A DNA stretch of 53,215 nucleotides from CALLMJ01 sp964493765 (GCA_964493765.1 CAZBPK010000004.1:1-53215); one strand, 5' to 3'; counted from the first letter of the stretch, positions 43,287-52,176 are shown. The notes: generated by a model not told the origin, from the sequence alone. Program-made: numbers and translations.

Positions 43287-43418
43287 ATGATAATTTTTCT
43301 TGACAATTTGTATTTTGATGGAATTTTAATTTTTTTGCTATTTAAGGTAGTGGTAATTATCACCACATTTGTTGAAGAATTTGGTTGTGAACTAGTCTTT
43401 AAAGCTTTGTTTTCTTAA
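43287..43418 (+). CDS. Possible 43-residue hydrophobic peptide
   Basis: A small open frame from ATG 43287 to TAA 43418 in the 350-base gap before fabH. The peptide is hydrophobic in its middle (ILIFLLFKVVVIITTF) with a charged flank (VEEFGCE), so a single-span membrane peptide is conceivable. There is no clear -7 box or ribosome-binding site, and such frames arise by chance in A/T-rich DNA. An imperfect inverted repeat GTGGTAATTATCACCAC lies within it (43349-43365). Confidence 0.18.
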   Translation: MIIFLDNLYFDGILIFLLFKVVVIITTFVEEFGCELVFKALFS

Positions 43419-43560
43419 TTTTTCTATAATAGTTCAAGGATTAACGCTTGAAAAAGTAATTCTTTGGACAAAAAAACAAATACCTTCTGATAATGAATAG
43501 TTTACATCAATAAAATTAGGGTTTTTATCAATGAAATTTATTTTTTATTCATAAAACTTT

Positions 43561-43568
43561 TACCTTTG
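43561..43568 (+). promoter_or_regulatory. -7 box TACCTTTG for fabH
   Basis: Matches TAnnTTTG and overlaps an in-frame TTG at 43566, so translation should start at the ATG at 43584. Confidence 0.55.
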
Positions 43569-43583
43569 CTGCTTAATTCAAAA

Positions 43584-44576
43584 ATGATACATGCAGCTAT
43601 TACCGCCGTTGCAGGATACCTACCTGAAAAACGTTTAACCAATTTGGATTTGGAAAAAATGGTAGATACAACGGATGAATGGATAAAAGAAAGAACAGGC
43701 ATAGAAGAAAGAAGAATTTTGGTTGGCAATGATTTAGGAATTTCAGAATTAGCAATCCCTGCTGTTCAGGAATTATGTAAAAAAGCCAATATAGAACCCT
43801 CTGAAATTGATTTATTAATTTTTGCTACAGTTACTCCAGATATGGTTTTTCCCGCAACTGCAAACATAGTTTGTGATAGAATAGGTGCTAAAAAAGCTTG
43901 GGGTTTTGATTTATCTGCAGCTTGTTCTGGATTTATTTATGCTTTAACCGTTGGTTCTCAATTTGTTCAAACTGGTGCTTATAAAAAAGTGGTTGTAGTG
44001 GGTGCGGACAAAATGTCTTCTATTATTGATTATACAGACAGAAATACTTGTATTATTTTTGGTGATGGTGCAGGTGCTGTGCTATTAGAACCTACTACAG
44101 AAGATTTTGGAATAAAAGATTTTATACATTATTCTGATGGTAATGGTGCTCAATTTTTACACATGAAGGCTGGTGGTTCTAAAAGACCCGCTTCTTTTAA
44201 GACTGTTGAAAATCGTGAACACTTTGTTTATCAAGAAGGCAAAAATGTATTTAAGTATGCTGTGGTAAAAATGGCAGAAGTCTCCTTAGAGCTTATGAAT
44301 AAAAACCAATTAAAGTCCGAAGATATTCACTGGTTAGTTCCTCATCAAGCCAATAAGAGAATTATTGATTCTACTGTTCAAAGAACTGGCATTCATCCTG
44401 ATAAAGTCATGGTGAATATTCATAAATATGGAAACACAACCGCAGCCACCATTCCTTTATGTTTGAGAGATTATGAACCTCAATTAAAAAAAGGAGATAA
44501 CTTGATTTTAACTTCTTTTGGAGGGGGGTTTACTTGGGGTGCTATATGGGTCAAATGGGCTTATGACGGAAAATGA
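43584..44576 (+). CDS. fabH: Beta-ketoacyl-ACP synthase III
   Basis: 330 residues from ATG 43584. Starts fatty-acid synthesis by condensing an acyl-CoA with malonyl-ACP. The catalytic triad is intact: Cys114 in SAACSGFIYAL, His254 in VPHQANKRI and Asn284 in HKYGNTTAATIP. The C-terminal SFGGGFTWGAIWVKW is standard. It stands at the head of a short run with two uncharacterised genes, the first overlapping its 3' end by 14 bases. No acp, plsX or rpmF neighbours are present, so this is not the common fatty-acid operon. It may be one of several FabH copies. Confidence 0.93.
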   Translation: MIHAAITAVAGYLPEKRLTNLDLEKMVDTTDEWIKERTGIEERRILVGNDLGISELAIPAVQELCKKANIEPSEIDLLIFATVTPDMVFPATANIVCDRIGAKKAWGFDLSAACSGFIYALTVGSQFVQTGAYKKVVVVGADKMSSIIDYTDRNTCIIFGDGAGAVLLEPTTEDFGIKDFIHYSDGNGAQFLHMKAGGSKRPASFKTVENREHFVYQEGKNVFKYAVVKMAEVSLELMNKNQLKSEDIHWLVPHQANKRIIDSTVQRTGIHPDKVMVNIHKYGNTTAATIPLCLRDYEPQLKKGDNLILTSFGGGFTWGAIWVKWAYDGK

Positions 44577-44745
44577 TTTTTTAGATTTCCTTAAAAAAAA
44601 GAAAATTGACCCAGATTTATTCAAAAAATCTGAACCAGACATTTACCAAAATTGGTTTAAAATTTTTAGTCAATCGGGACCAAATTCATTTGATCAACAA
44701 AAAAAATTTCAGTTTAATGCCTATCGTAAGAAATATCACCTTTAA
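44563..44745 (+). CDS. Small conserved-looking soluble protein
   Basis: 60 residues from ATG 44563, overlapping the end of fabH by 14 bases; a longer in-frame start lies inside fabH and is not preferred. The composition is charged and helical, with a tail NSFDQQKKFQFNAYRKKYHL. I recall small Bacteroidota proteins with a similar pattern (EPxxYxxW followed by F..QKxFxxNxxRxKYxL), so it is likely a real gene, but no function is known to me. No membrane segment or signal peptide. Confidence 0.6.
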   Translation: MTENDFLDFLKKKKIDPDLFKKSEPDIYQNWFKIFSQSGPNSFDQQKKFQFNAYRKKYHL

Positions 44746-44757
44746 ATCAATACAAAG

Positions 44758-45483
44758 ATGTTTGATAGAATTGAAGAGTTTTTATATGATTTTATCGGAA
44801 TAATTATCCCAGGTTTTATTTTGATTTTATTAATTTCGGTGTATGTATCATGGTTTGAACAAACCACATTAGATGAGTTCTTGGTTTCTTCAAAGTTATG
44901 GAAATCAATAGATTTCGTTGAAAAATATTTGCTGATTGCAATTCTATTTCTTTCCTATTTTATGGGTCATTTGATAATTTTACTTTCTAAAATTCAATAT
45001 GAATTATGCCAAAAAATTTTTGACCATGGAATTTTAAGTTATTTTCGTTTGAATAAGAAAAATTTTTTTTCAAAATGGATTCTAGAAATTTTCTCCTATC
45101 AATCTCAAAGTTACTCTGAATCTAATGAGGAAATTAAAAATTATGTTCTTAATCTATTGTCAAAAAGATTATCTTTTGGCTTCCAAAATGAATGGTACAC
45201 AATATACAAAATGTCTAACATTATCACTAACCAAGAACAAATCTCAAATAGAGTAAATAATTACTTCGCAAAATATACATTTTTTAAGTCTATAGCTTTT
45301 ATACTCTGGATTCATTTTTTTGTGTTATTATTAATGTTAATTCAAGACTTTTCTCTATTATTTTTAGTAGTCTTTTTTGTTAATTTTTTGTTTTGGTTAA
45401 CTTTCCATTCTTCTTATAAAAGATATTGGACAATGTGCGGAGACGAAAGCCTTTTAAGTTTATTTTATTATCTAAGTAAATAA
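44758..45483 (+). CDS. Uncharacterised membrane protein with four hydrophobic segments
   Basis: 241 residues; not recognised as a named family. Hydrophobic segments lie near residues 12-32, 60-78, 183-200 and 202-222, arranged as two N-terminal and two C-terminal helices around a charged cytoplasmic or periplasmic middle (about 80-175). The C-terminus RYWTMCGDESLLSLFYYLSK is charged and may be conserved. It starts 12 bases behind the small gene and is probably cotranscribed with fabH. Codon use is as A/T-rich as its surroundings. A role in signalling or defence cannot be judged from the sequence. Confidence 0.7.
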   Translation: MFDRIEEFLYDFIGIIIPGFILILLISVYVSWFEQTTLDEFLVSSKLWKSIDFVEKYLLIAILFLSYFMGHLIILLSKIQYELCQKIFDHGILSYFRLNKKNFFSKWILEIFSYQSQSYSESNEEIKNYVLNLLSKRLSFGFQNEWYTIYKMSNIITNQEQISNRVNNYFAKYTFFKSIAFILWIHFFVLLLMLIQDFSLLFLVVFFVNFLFWLTFHSSYKRYWTMCGDESLLSLFYYLSK

Positions 45484-45519
45484 CTTGTGAAATGAAGCTT
45501 TTATTCGTGCAACTCTTAA

Positions 45520-46302
45520 TTAACTTCCAATAATATCTTCTAAGGGTGAAGAGGCTTTGCCATGAAAAATTTTCGGTATTCGACCTGAAAGATAAGCTAA
45601 ACGCCCTGCTTGAACGGCATATTTCATGGCTAATGCCATTTGTGCGGGGTTTTTTGCTTCGGCTACTGCGGTATTTAATAAAATAGCATCACAACCTAGT
45701 TCCATAGCAAGACAAGCATCAGAAGCCGTCCCGATACCTGCATCAATAATTACAGGAACCGAAACAGAGTTCTTAATTAACTGAATTTGGTGGGCATTTC
45801 TAATGCCTAATCCTGACCCAATGGGTGCCGCAAGGGGCATTACTGCTGCACAGCCTATTTGCTCTAATCTTTGGCATAAAACCAAATCATCTGAACAATA
45901 AGGCAATACAACAAAGCCTTCTTTGACAAGAACTTCACAAGCCTTTAAGGTTTCAATAGGGTCGGGGAGGAGCGTAGTTTCATCGCCTGTAATTTCTACT
46001 TTTATCCAGTTGCTACCTGTTGCTTCTCGTGCTAACTGAGCTACTAAAATGGCTTCCTTAGCTGTATAACAGCCCGAGGTATTCGGTAATAATTGAAAAC
46101 GTTTAAACCACGCGTCAGATAAAAAAGTATTTTCTTTTTGTTGTAAATTGACTCTTCGTATAGAAACGGTAATAATTTCATTTTCAGCGGCTTGATAGGC
46201 TTCTTTCATTTGGGCAGGGCTAGGATAACGTGCCGTTCCTAATAAAATTCTACTACGAAACGTTTTTCCTCCTAATTCCCACGTATCTTGCTGATTATTC
46301 AT
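45520..46302 (-). CDS. thiG: Thiazole synthase
   Basis: 260 residues. Forms the thiazole phosphate of thiamine from deoxyxylulose-5-phosphate, dehydroglycine and ThiS thiocarboxylate. The TIM-barrel enzyme is recognised by RSRILLGTARYPS, the Schiff-base lysine in WIKVEITGD, MPLAAPIGSGLGIRN, VIIDAGIGTASDACLAMELGCDAILLNTAVA and the C-terminal GRLAYLSGRIP. It starts three bases after asnB, so it is expressed as the second gene of that pair, which is not a usual thiamine operon. No thi-box riboswitch is visible upstream. Confidence 0.94.
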   Translation of the reverse strand: MNNQQDTWELGGKTFRSRILLGTARYPSPAQMKEAYQAAENEIITVSIRRVNLQQKENTFLSDAWFKRFQLLPNTSGCYTAKEAILVAQLAREATGSNWIKVEITGDETTLLPDPIETLKACEVLVKEGFVVLPYCSDDLVLCQRLEQIGCAAVMPLAAPIGSGLGIRNAHQIQLIKNSVSVPVIIDAGIGTASDACLAMELGCDAILLNTAVAEAKNPAQMALAMKYAVQAGRLAYLSGRIPKIFHGKASSPLEDIIGS

Positions 46303-46305
46303 GTT

Positions 46306-48186
46306 TTATGATTGAAAATATTTTTTGTACCAATGTTGAAAAACTACTACTGACCATAAAGTCCAATCTTCTTTCGTATTTTTTCCTTCCCAAACCGTCT
46401 GGCAAAGCTCTTGTAATTTATCATAATGAAAAATTCCTTGTTCTTGAACAAAATCACGGTTAAGAATTTCTTTTTCTAAATAAGTTTTCATAGGACCGCA
46501 AAACCAATCTTTTAAAGGAACTTCAAAACCTTGTTTGGGACGGTTATACAGCTCAGGAGGAAGGATTTTTTTAGAAGCATCTTGTAAAATTCTTTTACGC
46601 ATATTTCCATACACTTTGTATTCTGAAGGCAATTGATTAACAAAATCTACTACTCTATAATCCAAAAAAGGAACACGTACTTCCAAAGAATTAGCCATAG
46701 ACATTCTATCGCCTTTGACCAACATATCGCCTGGTAAAACCAATTGTAAATCGGTTAAAAATACATCATTCATAGAAATACTGTTTTCTTGAATGTTTTG
46801 CGTATAAAACGCTTTGATTTTTTCAAAATGGGCTTTATTGTAATCCAAAGCAAGGAGTTTGGGTAATTCATTTTCTTCTAAAACAGAACACCATTTCCAG
46901 TATCTTTCTGAATAAGAGTCTTTTAGACCTTTAGTATATTTTTGTATTTGCCAAATTTTACGTCCTAATTTTGAGTTTCTATTGGAAGGAATAATACTTA
47001 AAAGAGGTTGGACTACTTTTAAAAGTTGATTGGGGATATGATTTTGTCTTGCTTGGTATTCTCCAACATGTTTGGTATAACCACCAAATAATTCATCGGC
47101 TCCATCTCCTGATAATGCAACGGTTACATGTTTTTTGGTATATTTAGAAAGAATATAAAAATTAATAGCCGAAGCATCTGCAAAAGGTTCATCTAAATAA
47201 TCCAAGACATCAAATAAATTTTCATAGAGTTCCTCCATTTTTAAAGTAAAAACTGTATGCTCCGTTTGTGCTTTTTGGGCTACGAGTTTTGCATAATGGG
47301 TTTCATCATACAAAGGATTTTCAAAGCCTATGGAAAAAGTTTTTAAATGTTTTTGATGCCTTGCTGCCAAAGTAGCTATTACCGAAGAGTCTATGCCTCC
47401 TGATAAAAATACGCCCAAAGGAACATCTGCTATTAAACGTTTTTGTACTGCATCTTCTAATAAATTTAATAAATCTTTTTGAGCCTGTTCATAGTTTAAA
47501 GATATAATTTTTGGGGGTTTGAGTTCATAATATTTATGAAATTCAATACTTTGATTTTGAATTATTGCATAATGTGCATAAGGAAAAGGCTGAACATTTT
47601 CATAAATAGAAATATTCGGAGGTAAATAGTTTAAATTAAAAAACAAGCCCACAGAGGCACTTTGAATTTTTTGTGGAATAGGAAATTCCATTAAGGCTTT
47701 AAGTTCCGAAGCAAAAAAGAAACTATTTTCATTTTGGTGAATATACAAAGGTTTAATTCCGTAGCGGTCACGAACAATAAAAATTTTGTTTTTAGTAATA
47801 TCGTATAAAACAAAAGCAAAAAAACCGTTCAACCGTTGGAAACTTTTTTCTCCTTCTTTTTGATAGAGTTGCAAGATAACTTCTGTATCAGATTGGTTAT
47901 TAAATAAATAGCCTTCTTGGAGGAGTTCTTGTTTGAGTTCTAGAAAATTAAAGATTTCCCCATTAAAAACGATACATAAATTTTTTTCATGGTTAAACAT
48001 GGGTTGATGAGCAACCTCAGAAACATCAATAATAGAGAGCCTTGCATGTCCTAAATGAACTATATTTTGATGCAAAATGGCTCTGTTATCAGGACCTCTT
48101 AAATGAAGTTTTTGAAGGGCGTTTTCCAGATTTTGGGTATAATTTATAGGATTTTTAATATCAATCCAACCAGCAATTCCACACAT
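46306..48186 (-). CDS. asnB: Asparagine synthase (glutamine-hydrolysing)
   Basis: 626 residues. The N-terminal Ntn glutaminase domain begins MCGIAGWID with nucleophile Cys2, followed by RLSIIDVSEVAHQP and FNGEIFNF. The synthetase domain carries the pyrophosphate loop LSGGIDSSV near residue 265, then ALSGDGADELFGGY and RVPFLDYRVVDF. It makes asparagine from aspartate, ATP and glutamine. Homologues also occur in surface-polysaccharide clusters as amidotransferases, and the polysaccharide genes are a few kilobases away. The N-terminal Cys and the loop are intact, so ordinary asparagine synthesis is expected. Confidence 0.93.
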   Translation of the reverse strand: MCGIAGWIDIKNPINYTQNLENALQKLHLRGPDNRAILHQNIVHLGHARLSIIDVSEVAHQPMFNHEKNLCIVFNGEIFNFLELKQELLQEGYLFNNQSDTEVILQLYQKEGEKSFQRLNGFFAFVLYDITKNKIFIVRDRYGIKPLYIHQNENSFFFASELKALMEFPIPQKIQSASVGLFFNLNYLPPNISIYENVQPFPYAHYAIIQNQSIEFHKYYELKPPKIISLNYEQAQKDLLNLLEDAVQKRLIADVPLGVFLSGGIDSSVIATLAARHQKHLKTFSIGFENPLYDETHYAKLVAQKAQTEHTVFTLKMEELYENLFDVLDYLDEPFADASAINFYILSKYTKKHVTVALSGDGADELFGGYTKHVGEYQARQNHIPNQLLKVVQPLLSIIPSNRNSKLGRKIWQIQKYTKGLKDSYSERYWKWCSVLEENELPKLLALDYNKAHFEKIKAFYTQNIQENSISMNDVFLTDLQLVLPGDMLVKGDRMSMANSLEVRVPFLDYRVVDFVNQLPSEYKVYGNMRKRILQDASKKILPPELYNRPKQGFEVPLKDWFCGPMKTYLEKEILNRDFVQEQGIFHYDKLQELCQTVWEGKNTKEDWTLWSVVVFQHWYKKYFQS

Positions 48187-48194
48187 AATTTGTA

Positions 48195-48202
48195 CAAAAT
48201 TA
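48195..48202 (-). promoter_or_regulatory. -7 box TAATTTTG for asnB-thiG
   Basis: Minus-strand TAATTTTG, eight bases before the asnB ATG. Confidence 0.55.
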
Positions 48203-48335
48203 GAGAAATTTTCTATAAGTGAAGGAGTTTTTGTAATTATTAGGGTTTCCTTTGAAAGTTATACAAAGTAAATCCCATAATTCTTTGGAAATCTTATTTC
48301 TACTTCAAAACTCATGGTCTAAATTTTCATGGTCT

Positions 48336-49493
48336 CTAAAAATTAATACTTTTAAGCCTCTCCGCAGCCAATTGTAAGGTTTCTTCTTTTTTTCCAAAAC
48401 AAAATCTTAATACTTTATTATCCACAAGATTTTTATAAAAGACCGATACAGGAATTGAAGCAATACCAAATTGTTCTGTAAGTTTTTTAGCAAAAATTAC
48501 ATCATTTTCTTGTGAAATATTGGAGTAATCTAATAAAATAAAGTAAGTACCTGAACAGTTTAAAGGTTTCCATGCTGTATTTTGAATAAGTTCTAAGAAG
48601 AGATTGCGTTTATTTTCAAAAAATTGAGGAAGTACTTGATAATAGTTAGGATTTTGCTTCATGTATTGATAAATGGCGTATTGTAAGGGGGTTGCGGAAG
48701 AAAATGTTACATATTGATGTACTTTACGAAATTCTGCTGTTAATTCAGGACTTGCAATACAATAACCTATTTTCCAACCAGTTACGTGTAAACTTTTGCC
48801 AAAAGAATAAACCGCAAAGGTCCTGTTTCTTAATCCTTTATAATCTAAAGCTGAATGATGTTTATTTCCATCAAAAACTATATTTTCATACACTTCATCA
48901 CTGATAAGATATAATTGTGGAAATTGTTCAAATAGTTTTTCTAGTTGTAAAAATTCTTCATGACTAATTACCGAGCCTGTAGGATTATTAGGAGTATTGA
49001 TAATGATGGCTTTAGTTTTTGGGGTTATAGACGCATAAATTTTTTCAAAATCTATGGTATAATTAGGAAAATCCAAAGGAATGGCGATAGGTTGAGCATT
49101 TGCAAGAAGGATGGCGGGAATATAAGAGTCGTAACAAGGTTCTAAAATGATTACTTCATCGCCAGGATGTACAATGGCTTGAATGGCATCAAAAATGGCT
49201 TCAGTGGCACCGCTTGTAATGGTAATTTGTGAAACAGGGTCAATAGGAAATTGATGTTTCTCAAACCATTGTTCCGCAATAAATTCTCTTAAAATAGGTA
49301 ATCCTGCCATCGGTGCATACTGATGAGAAGAATCGGTAATTGCTTTTTTTAAGCATTCTAATAACAATTCATCTAATGGAAAATCAGGGAAACCCTGAGA
49401 TAAATTGATAGCCCCATATTTTTGGGCTAAAGCACTCATAGTAGTAAAAATAGTTTCTCCTACCTTAGGTAATTTAGATAAAAAAACATTCAT
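48336..49493 (-). CDS. Class I/II aminotransferase, methionine aminotransferase (YbdL)-like
   Basis: 385 residues of PLP fold type I. Diagnostic segments are NLSQGFPDFPLDELL, TSGATEAIFDAIQAIVHPGDEV, NTPNNPTGSVIS, SDEVYENIVFDGNKHHS and the PLP lysine in SFGKSLHVTGWKIGY. The opening and the lysine region match the YbdL/kynurenine-aminotransferase-like group that prefers methionine and aromatic amino acids with 2-oxo acids. It has its own -7 box, four bases from the ATG. Its stop lies 149 bases upstream of the asnB start. Substrate preference is inferred only. Confidence 0.9.
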   Translation of the reverse strand: MNVFLSKLPKVGETIFTTMSALAQKYGAINLSQGFPDFPLDELLLECLKKAITDSSHQYAPMAGLPILREFIAEQWFEKHQFPIDPVSQITITSGATEAIFDAIQAIVHPGDEVIILEPCYDSYIPAILLANAQPIAIPLDFPNYTIDFEKIYASITPKTKAIIINTPNNPTGSVISHEEFLQLEKLFEQFPQLYLISDEVYENIVFDGNKHHSALDYKGLRNRTFAVYSFGKSLHVTGWKIGYCIASPELTAEFRKVHQYVTFSSATPLQYAIYQYMKQNPNYYQVLPQFFENKRNLFLELIQNTAWKPLNCSGTYFILLDYSNISQENDVIFAKKLTEQFGIASIPVSVFYKNLVDNKVLRFCFGKKEETLQLAAERLKSINF

Positions 49494-49497
49494 TTCG

Positions 49498-49505
49498 CAA
49501 AACTA
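49498..49505 (-). promoter_or_regulatory. -7 box TAGTTTTG four bases before the aminotransferase ATG
   Basis: Minus-strand TAGTTTTG, then CGAA, then ATG at 49493. Predicts a leaderless message. Confidence 0.55.
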
Positions 49506-49595
49506 ATTAATTTTATCAAAAACCACCTAAGACAGTGTGAATAAAAAAATAAAAAAAAAAATTAAAATTTTGAAACACTATTCAGTATTTTTTCG

Positions 49596-49603
49596 TAGAT
49601 TTG
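49596..49603 (+). promoter_or_regulatory. -7 box TAGATTTG for the IscA-type gene
   Basis: Matches TAnnTTTG, with TTG 23 bases upstream (49570-49572). The ATG at 49626 is 22 bases downstream. Confidence 0.5.
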
Positions 49604-49625
49604 TAGAATTATTTTGGCGAGAATT

Positions 49626-49961
49626 ATGGTAATAGAAGATTTACAATTGACTTTTAGCGAAAGTGCATTAGAACAATTGGCTAATGAACTATCAAAATCA
49701 GTTGATTACCAATATATTAGAGTCGGTGTAAAAGGTGGAGGCTGTTCTGGACTCACCTACATACTGAATTTAGATTCCCCTACGGAGAGTGATATTCATT
49801 TTCAAAGAGGGAATATTATATTTGTCATAGACAAAAAACATGTAATGTATCTGAATGGTATGCATGTGGATTACCATGAAGGTCTCAATGATAGAGGTTT
49901 TGAATTTAAGAATCCTAATGCAAAAAATACTTGTGGTTGTGGAACTTCGTTTTCTATTTAA
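49626..49961 (+). CDS. A-type iron-sulfur cluster carrier (IscA/ErpA/SufA family)
   Basis: 111 residues from ATG 49626 (an in-frame TTG four codons earlier is less likely). Three conserved cysteines: one in VGVKGGGCSGLTYILNLD and two in the C-terminal NTCGCGTSFS box, exactly the A-type pattern. It carries [2Fe-2S] or [4Fe-4S] clusters from a scaffold to apoenzymes such as the SdhB and NuoF proteins encoded nearby. No suf or isc scaffold genes adjoin it. The next gene begins 24 bases later but encodes an unrelated secreted protein. Confidence 0.92.
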   Translation: MVIEDLQLTFSESALEQLANELSKSVDYQYIRVGVKGGGCSGLTYILNLDSPTESDIHFQRGNIIFVIDKKHVMYLNGMHVDYHEGLNDRGFEFKNPNAKNTCGCGTSFSI

Positions 49962-49985
49962 TTTAAAAATAAAATATATTTCATT

Positions 49986-50642
49986 ATGAATAAACAAAAA
50001 ACATTTCTGTTTTTCTTGCTTTTGCTCTTATTTTATCAAAGCTACGCCTTTGATTTAAAGATTAAGGTATTGATGGAAGGTCCTTTACAAGGCTCTTCAA
50101 TGACAACTCTATTAGTAAACGAGTTGAAAAAAAATCATGCACAAACTCCTAATGACGCTGTGGATATTGTACAAGTAGAAATTAGGACTAGTCTTCAATC
50201 GCAACCGATAGAAACTCAAAAAGCATTTTTATTAAAAGATGGTTCTTTAGTAAGTTATTCTTCTTTACAGCCTACTATTACGTTTAATGCTTCAGGCGGT
50301 TCTTATTATGTAGTAGTAAAGCATCGCAATCATTTACCTTTGGCTTCCAAAAACTTAGTTGGACATCAAAGCGTTTGTGATTTGACTTTACCGCAAAATA
50401 TTTTTGGCGAAACTAAAATCATTCAAGGAAAAGCCGTGATGATTGCAGGAAATGTGTTTAATGATAACGGAGACGTTAATGAAATTAATGCTTCTGATTT
50501 TTATCATGTATCTAAAGCGAGAGATAATAGTCTATCGGGTTATGTAGTGGAAGATGCTAACCTAGATGGGATAGTAAATGAAAAAGATTTTGATATCGTA
50601 AAAAATCATGCAGATAAATTGTATTTTAGTCAAATTCAATAA
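49986..50642 (+). CDS. Secreted protein with C-terminal dockerin-like calcium repeats
   Basis: 218 residues with a signal peptide (FLLLLLFYQSYAFD). The middle (about 60-130) is a beta domain common in Bacteroidota surface proteins: SLVSYSSLQPTITFNASGGSYYVVVKHRNHLP. The C-terminal 60 residues hold two EF-hand-like loops, DNGDVNEINASDFYHV and DANLDGIVNEKDFDIV, spaced like a dockerin duplicate. It has no T9SS sorting domain of its own, unlike the next genes. A calcium-dependent partner is therefore plausible, for example one of the adjacent cohesin-like proteins; that pairing is inference. Confidence 0.72.
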   Translation: MNKQKTFLFFLLLLLFYQSYAFDLKIKVLMEGPLQGSSMTTLLVNELKKNHAQTPNDAVDIVQVEIRTSLQSQPIETQKAFLLKDGSLVSYSSLQPTITFNASGGSYYVVVKHRNHLPLASKNLVGHQSVCDLTLPQNIFGETKIIQGKAVMIAGNVFNDNGDVNEINASDFYHVSKARDNSLSGYVVEDANLDGIVNEKDFDIVKNHADKLYFSQIQ

Positions 50643-50659
50643 TTTAACTTAAACGCCTT

Positions 50660-52174
50660 ATGAAAAAGATTTTATATATTATTTTTTGCTTGTGGTTTAC
50701 GCAAACCATCGCTCAGCAAAAAACTTTTAAAGTAGAAGTAGAACAACAAGTAGTAGGTTCTAACCTTTATATTGATGTTTTTATACAAAAAATACAAGGA
50801 AATGATTTTCCTTTAGGTTCTTCTAATTTTACCTTTTTTGTCAATAATGTAGATCTTGATTTATCAGGAGTACAAATTGACCACTCGCAAGATGGTCCGT
50901 ATGATGCCCAAACAGATGCTAAGTATTATGAAATGACCAAAGGAAATGGTTCAAATTACTTAGTAATGAACGTAAATTCCGTTTTAAACAATACTAGCCT
51001 TGGGCAATTAGTAACGGCTACAAGAACCAAAGTAGGAAGATTGGTAGTTCCTATTTTAAATCCTGCGGGATTTAATACATTAACTTGGAGAATTGCTCCT
51101 ACCTCTATTACGCAAGCAGGTTATAATACATGGACAAAAATTAAAGAGTATTGCGAATACATAAATCCTGCTCCTGATTTTCCTTTGTGTGAGGTTCCCG
51201 CTAAACCAAATTTAACAGCGTCTAACACCTCTGTTTGTAGTGGACCTGTTACATTATTTTCTGGTTATTCTGGCGTTAATATTTGGTATGTAGATGGCGT
51301 TGAAATTCAAGGGGTTACAGGAAATACTTATACCACTGCTCAGCCGGGTAATTATACAGTAGTAGCCAAAAATTACTCTTGTACTTCACAGCCTTCTGAA
51401 CCTATTGCATTAGAAGGTGCTCCTGCTACCGCTCCGACTATTGCTGGTAATCAACTCGTATGTATTAATCAAGGTAATCAGACTTACACCGCTTCAAGTC
51501 CCAATGGTGGTACTTTTGTTTGGTCTATCCAAGGAAATGGTGCGAGTATTCAAGGAAGTCCTTCAGGTAATTCTATTAATGTAGTCTATAACCAAACGGG
51601 AACTTATAATTTAACAGTTACCGAAACTTTAAATAATGGTTGCCAAGTAACTTCTCAATATACTGTTAACGCAGAAGCTTCACCCGCAAACCCTATTATT
51701 TCCATTCAAGGACCCGATTTGGTATTACTAAATTATACATCAGGAACTATTCAATGGTATTTAGATGGAGTAGCCATTCAAGGTGCAAATGCTCCTACTT
51801 ATACTCCTACCTCTAACGGAACTTATACCGTTCAAATTACGAATACTTGTGGTAGTGGAACCTCAGATCCTGTTTCTTGGAGTGTAACTTCTGCACAAAC
51901 TTTTGACCCTTCACTAGGTTTCAAAGTTTACCCCAATCCCTATAAAGGTCAAACTCATATCTACTATCAACTTTCACAAAGTTCAAATGTGAACTTAGAG
52001 GTTTATAACATGGTAGGGCAATTAGTTCATACGTTTGTGAACGAAAAACAATCTGCAGGTAAATATTCTTACGAGTTCTCCGCAACAAAATTAAATATGA
52101 CTGCGGGTTCTTATATGGTGAAATTAACGGTTAATGGCAAAACTTATACTGCTCAAATTATTGAATTAAAATAA
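50660..52174 (+). CDS. T9SS-secreted protein with cohesin/CBM-like N-terminus and Ig-like domains
   Basis: 504 residues. Signal peptide (MKKILYIIFCLWFTQTIAQ). A beta-sandwich of about 150 residues follows (VGSNLYIDVFIQKIQ, PLGSSNFTFFVNNVDLDL) that resembles cohesin or carbohydrate-binding folds. Then come Ig/PKD-like repeats (about 175-405; VWSIQGNGASIQGSPSGNSI). The last 80 residues are a T9SS type-A sorting domain (FKVYPNPYKGQTHIYYQL, ending YTAQIIELK), so the mature protein is exported to the cell surface. It is 17 bases behind the dockerin-like gene and two bases ahead of the next, in one apparent operon. Confidence 0.8.
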   Translation: MKKILYIIFCLWFTQTIAQQKTFKVEVEQQVVGSNLYIDVFIQKIQGNDFPLGSSNFTFFVNNVDLDLSGVQIDHSQDGPYDAQTDAKYYEMTKGNGSNYLVMNVNSVLNNTSLGQLVTATRTKVGRLVVPILNPAGFNTLTWRIAPTSITQAGYNTWTKIKEYCEYINPAPDFPLCEVPAKPNLTASNTSVCSGPVTLFSGYSGVNIWYVDGVEIQGVTGNTYTTAQPGNYTVVAKNYSCTSQPSEPIALEGAPATAPTIAGNQLVCINQGNQTYTASSPNGGTFVWSIQGNGASIQGSPSGNSINVVYNQTGTYNLTVTETLNNGCQVTSQYTVNAEASPANPIISIQGPDLVLLNYTSGTIQWYLDGVAIQGANAPTYTPTSNGTYTVQITNTCGSGTSDPVSWSVTSAQTFDPSLGFKVYPNPYKGQTHIYYQLSQSSNVNLEVYNMVGQLVHTFVNEKQSAGKYSYEFSATKLNMTAGSYMVKLTVNGKTYTAQIIELK

Positions 52175-52176
52175 CC

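Noticed and set aside
43566..43583. TTG start at 43566 for fabH
   Set aside because: It overlaps the -7 box at 43561-43568, so it would not be transcribed; the FabH N-terminus fits ATG 43584.
44606..44803. A 65-codon ORF overlapping the small gene after fabH
   Set aside because: Out of frame with two better-supported genes that it bridges; no start signals.
45484..46305. thi-box (TPP) riboswitch for thiG
   Set aside because: thiG follows asnB by three bases, leaving no leader; no matching conserved sequence was seen there or upstream of asnB.
48300..48345. Short direct repeat CATGGTCT twice near 48313-48341
   Set aside because: Eight bases, in A/T-rich DNA at a gene end; no further structure supports a site.
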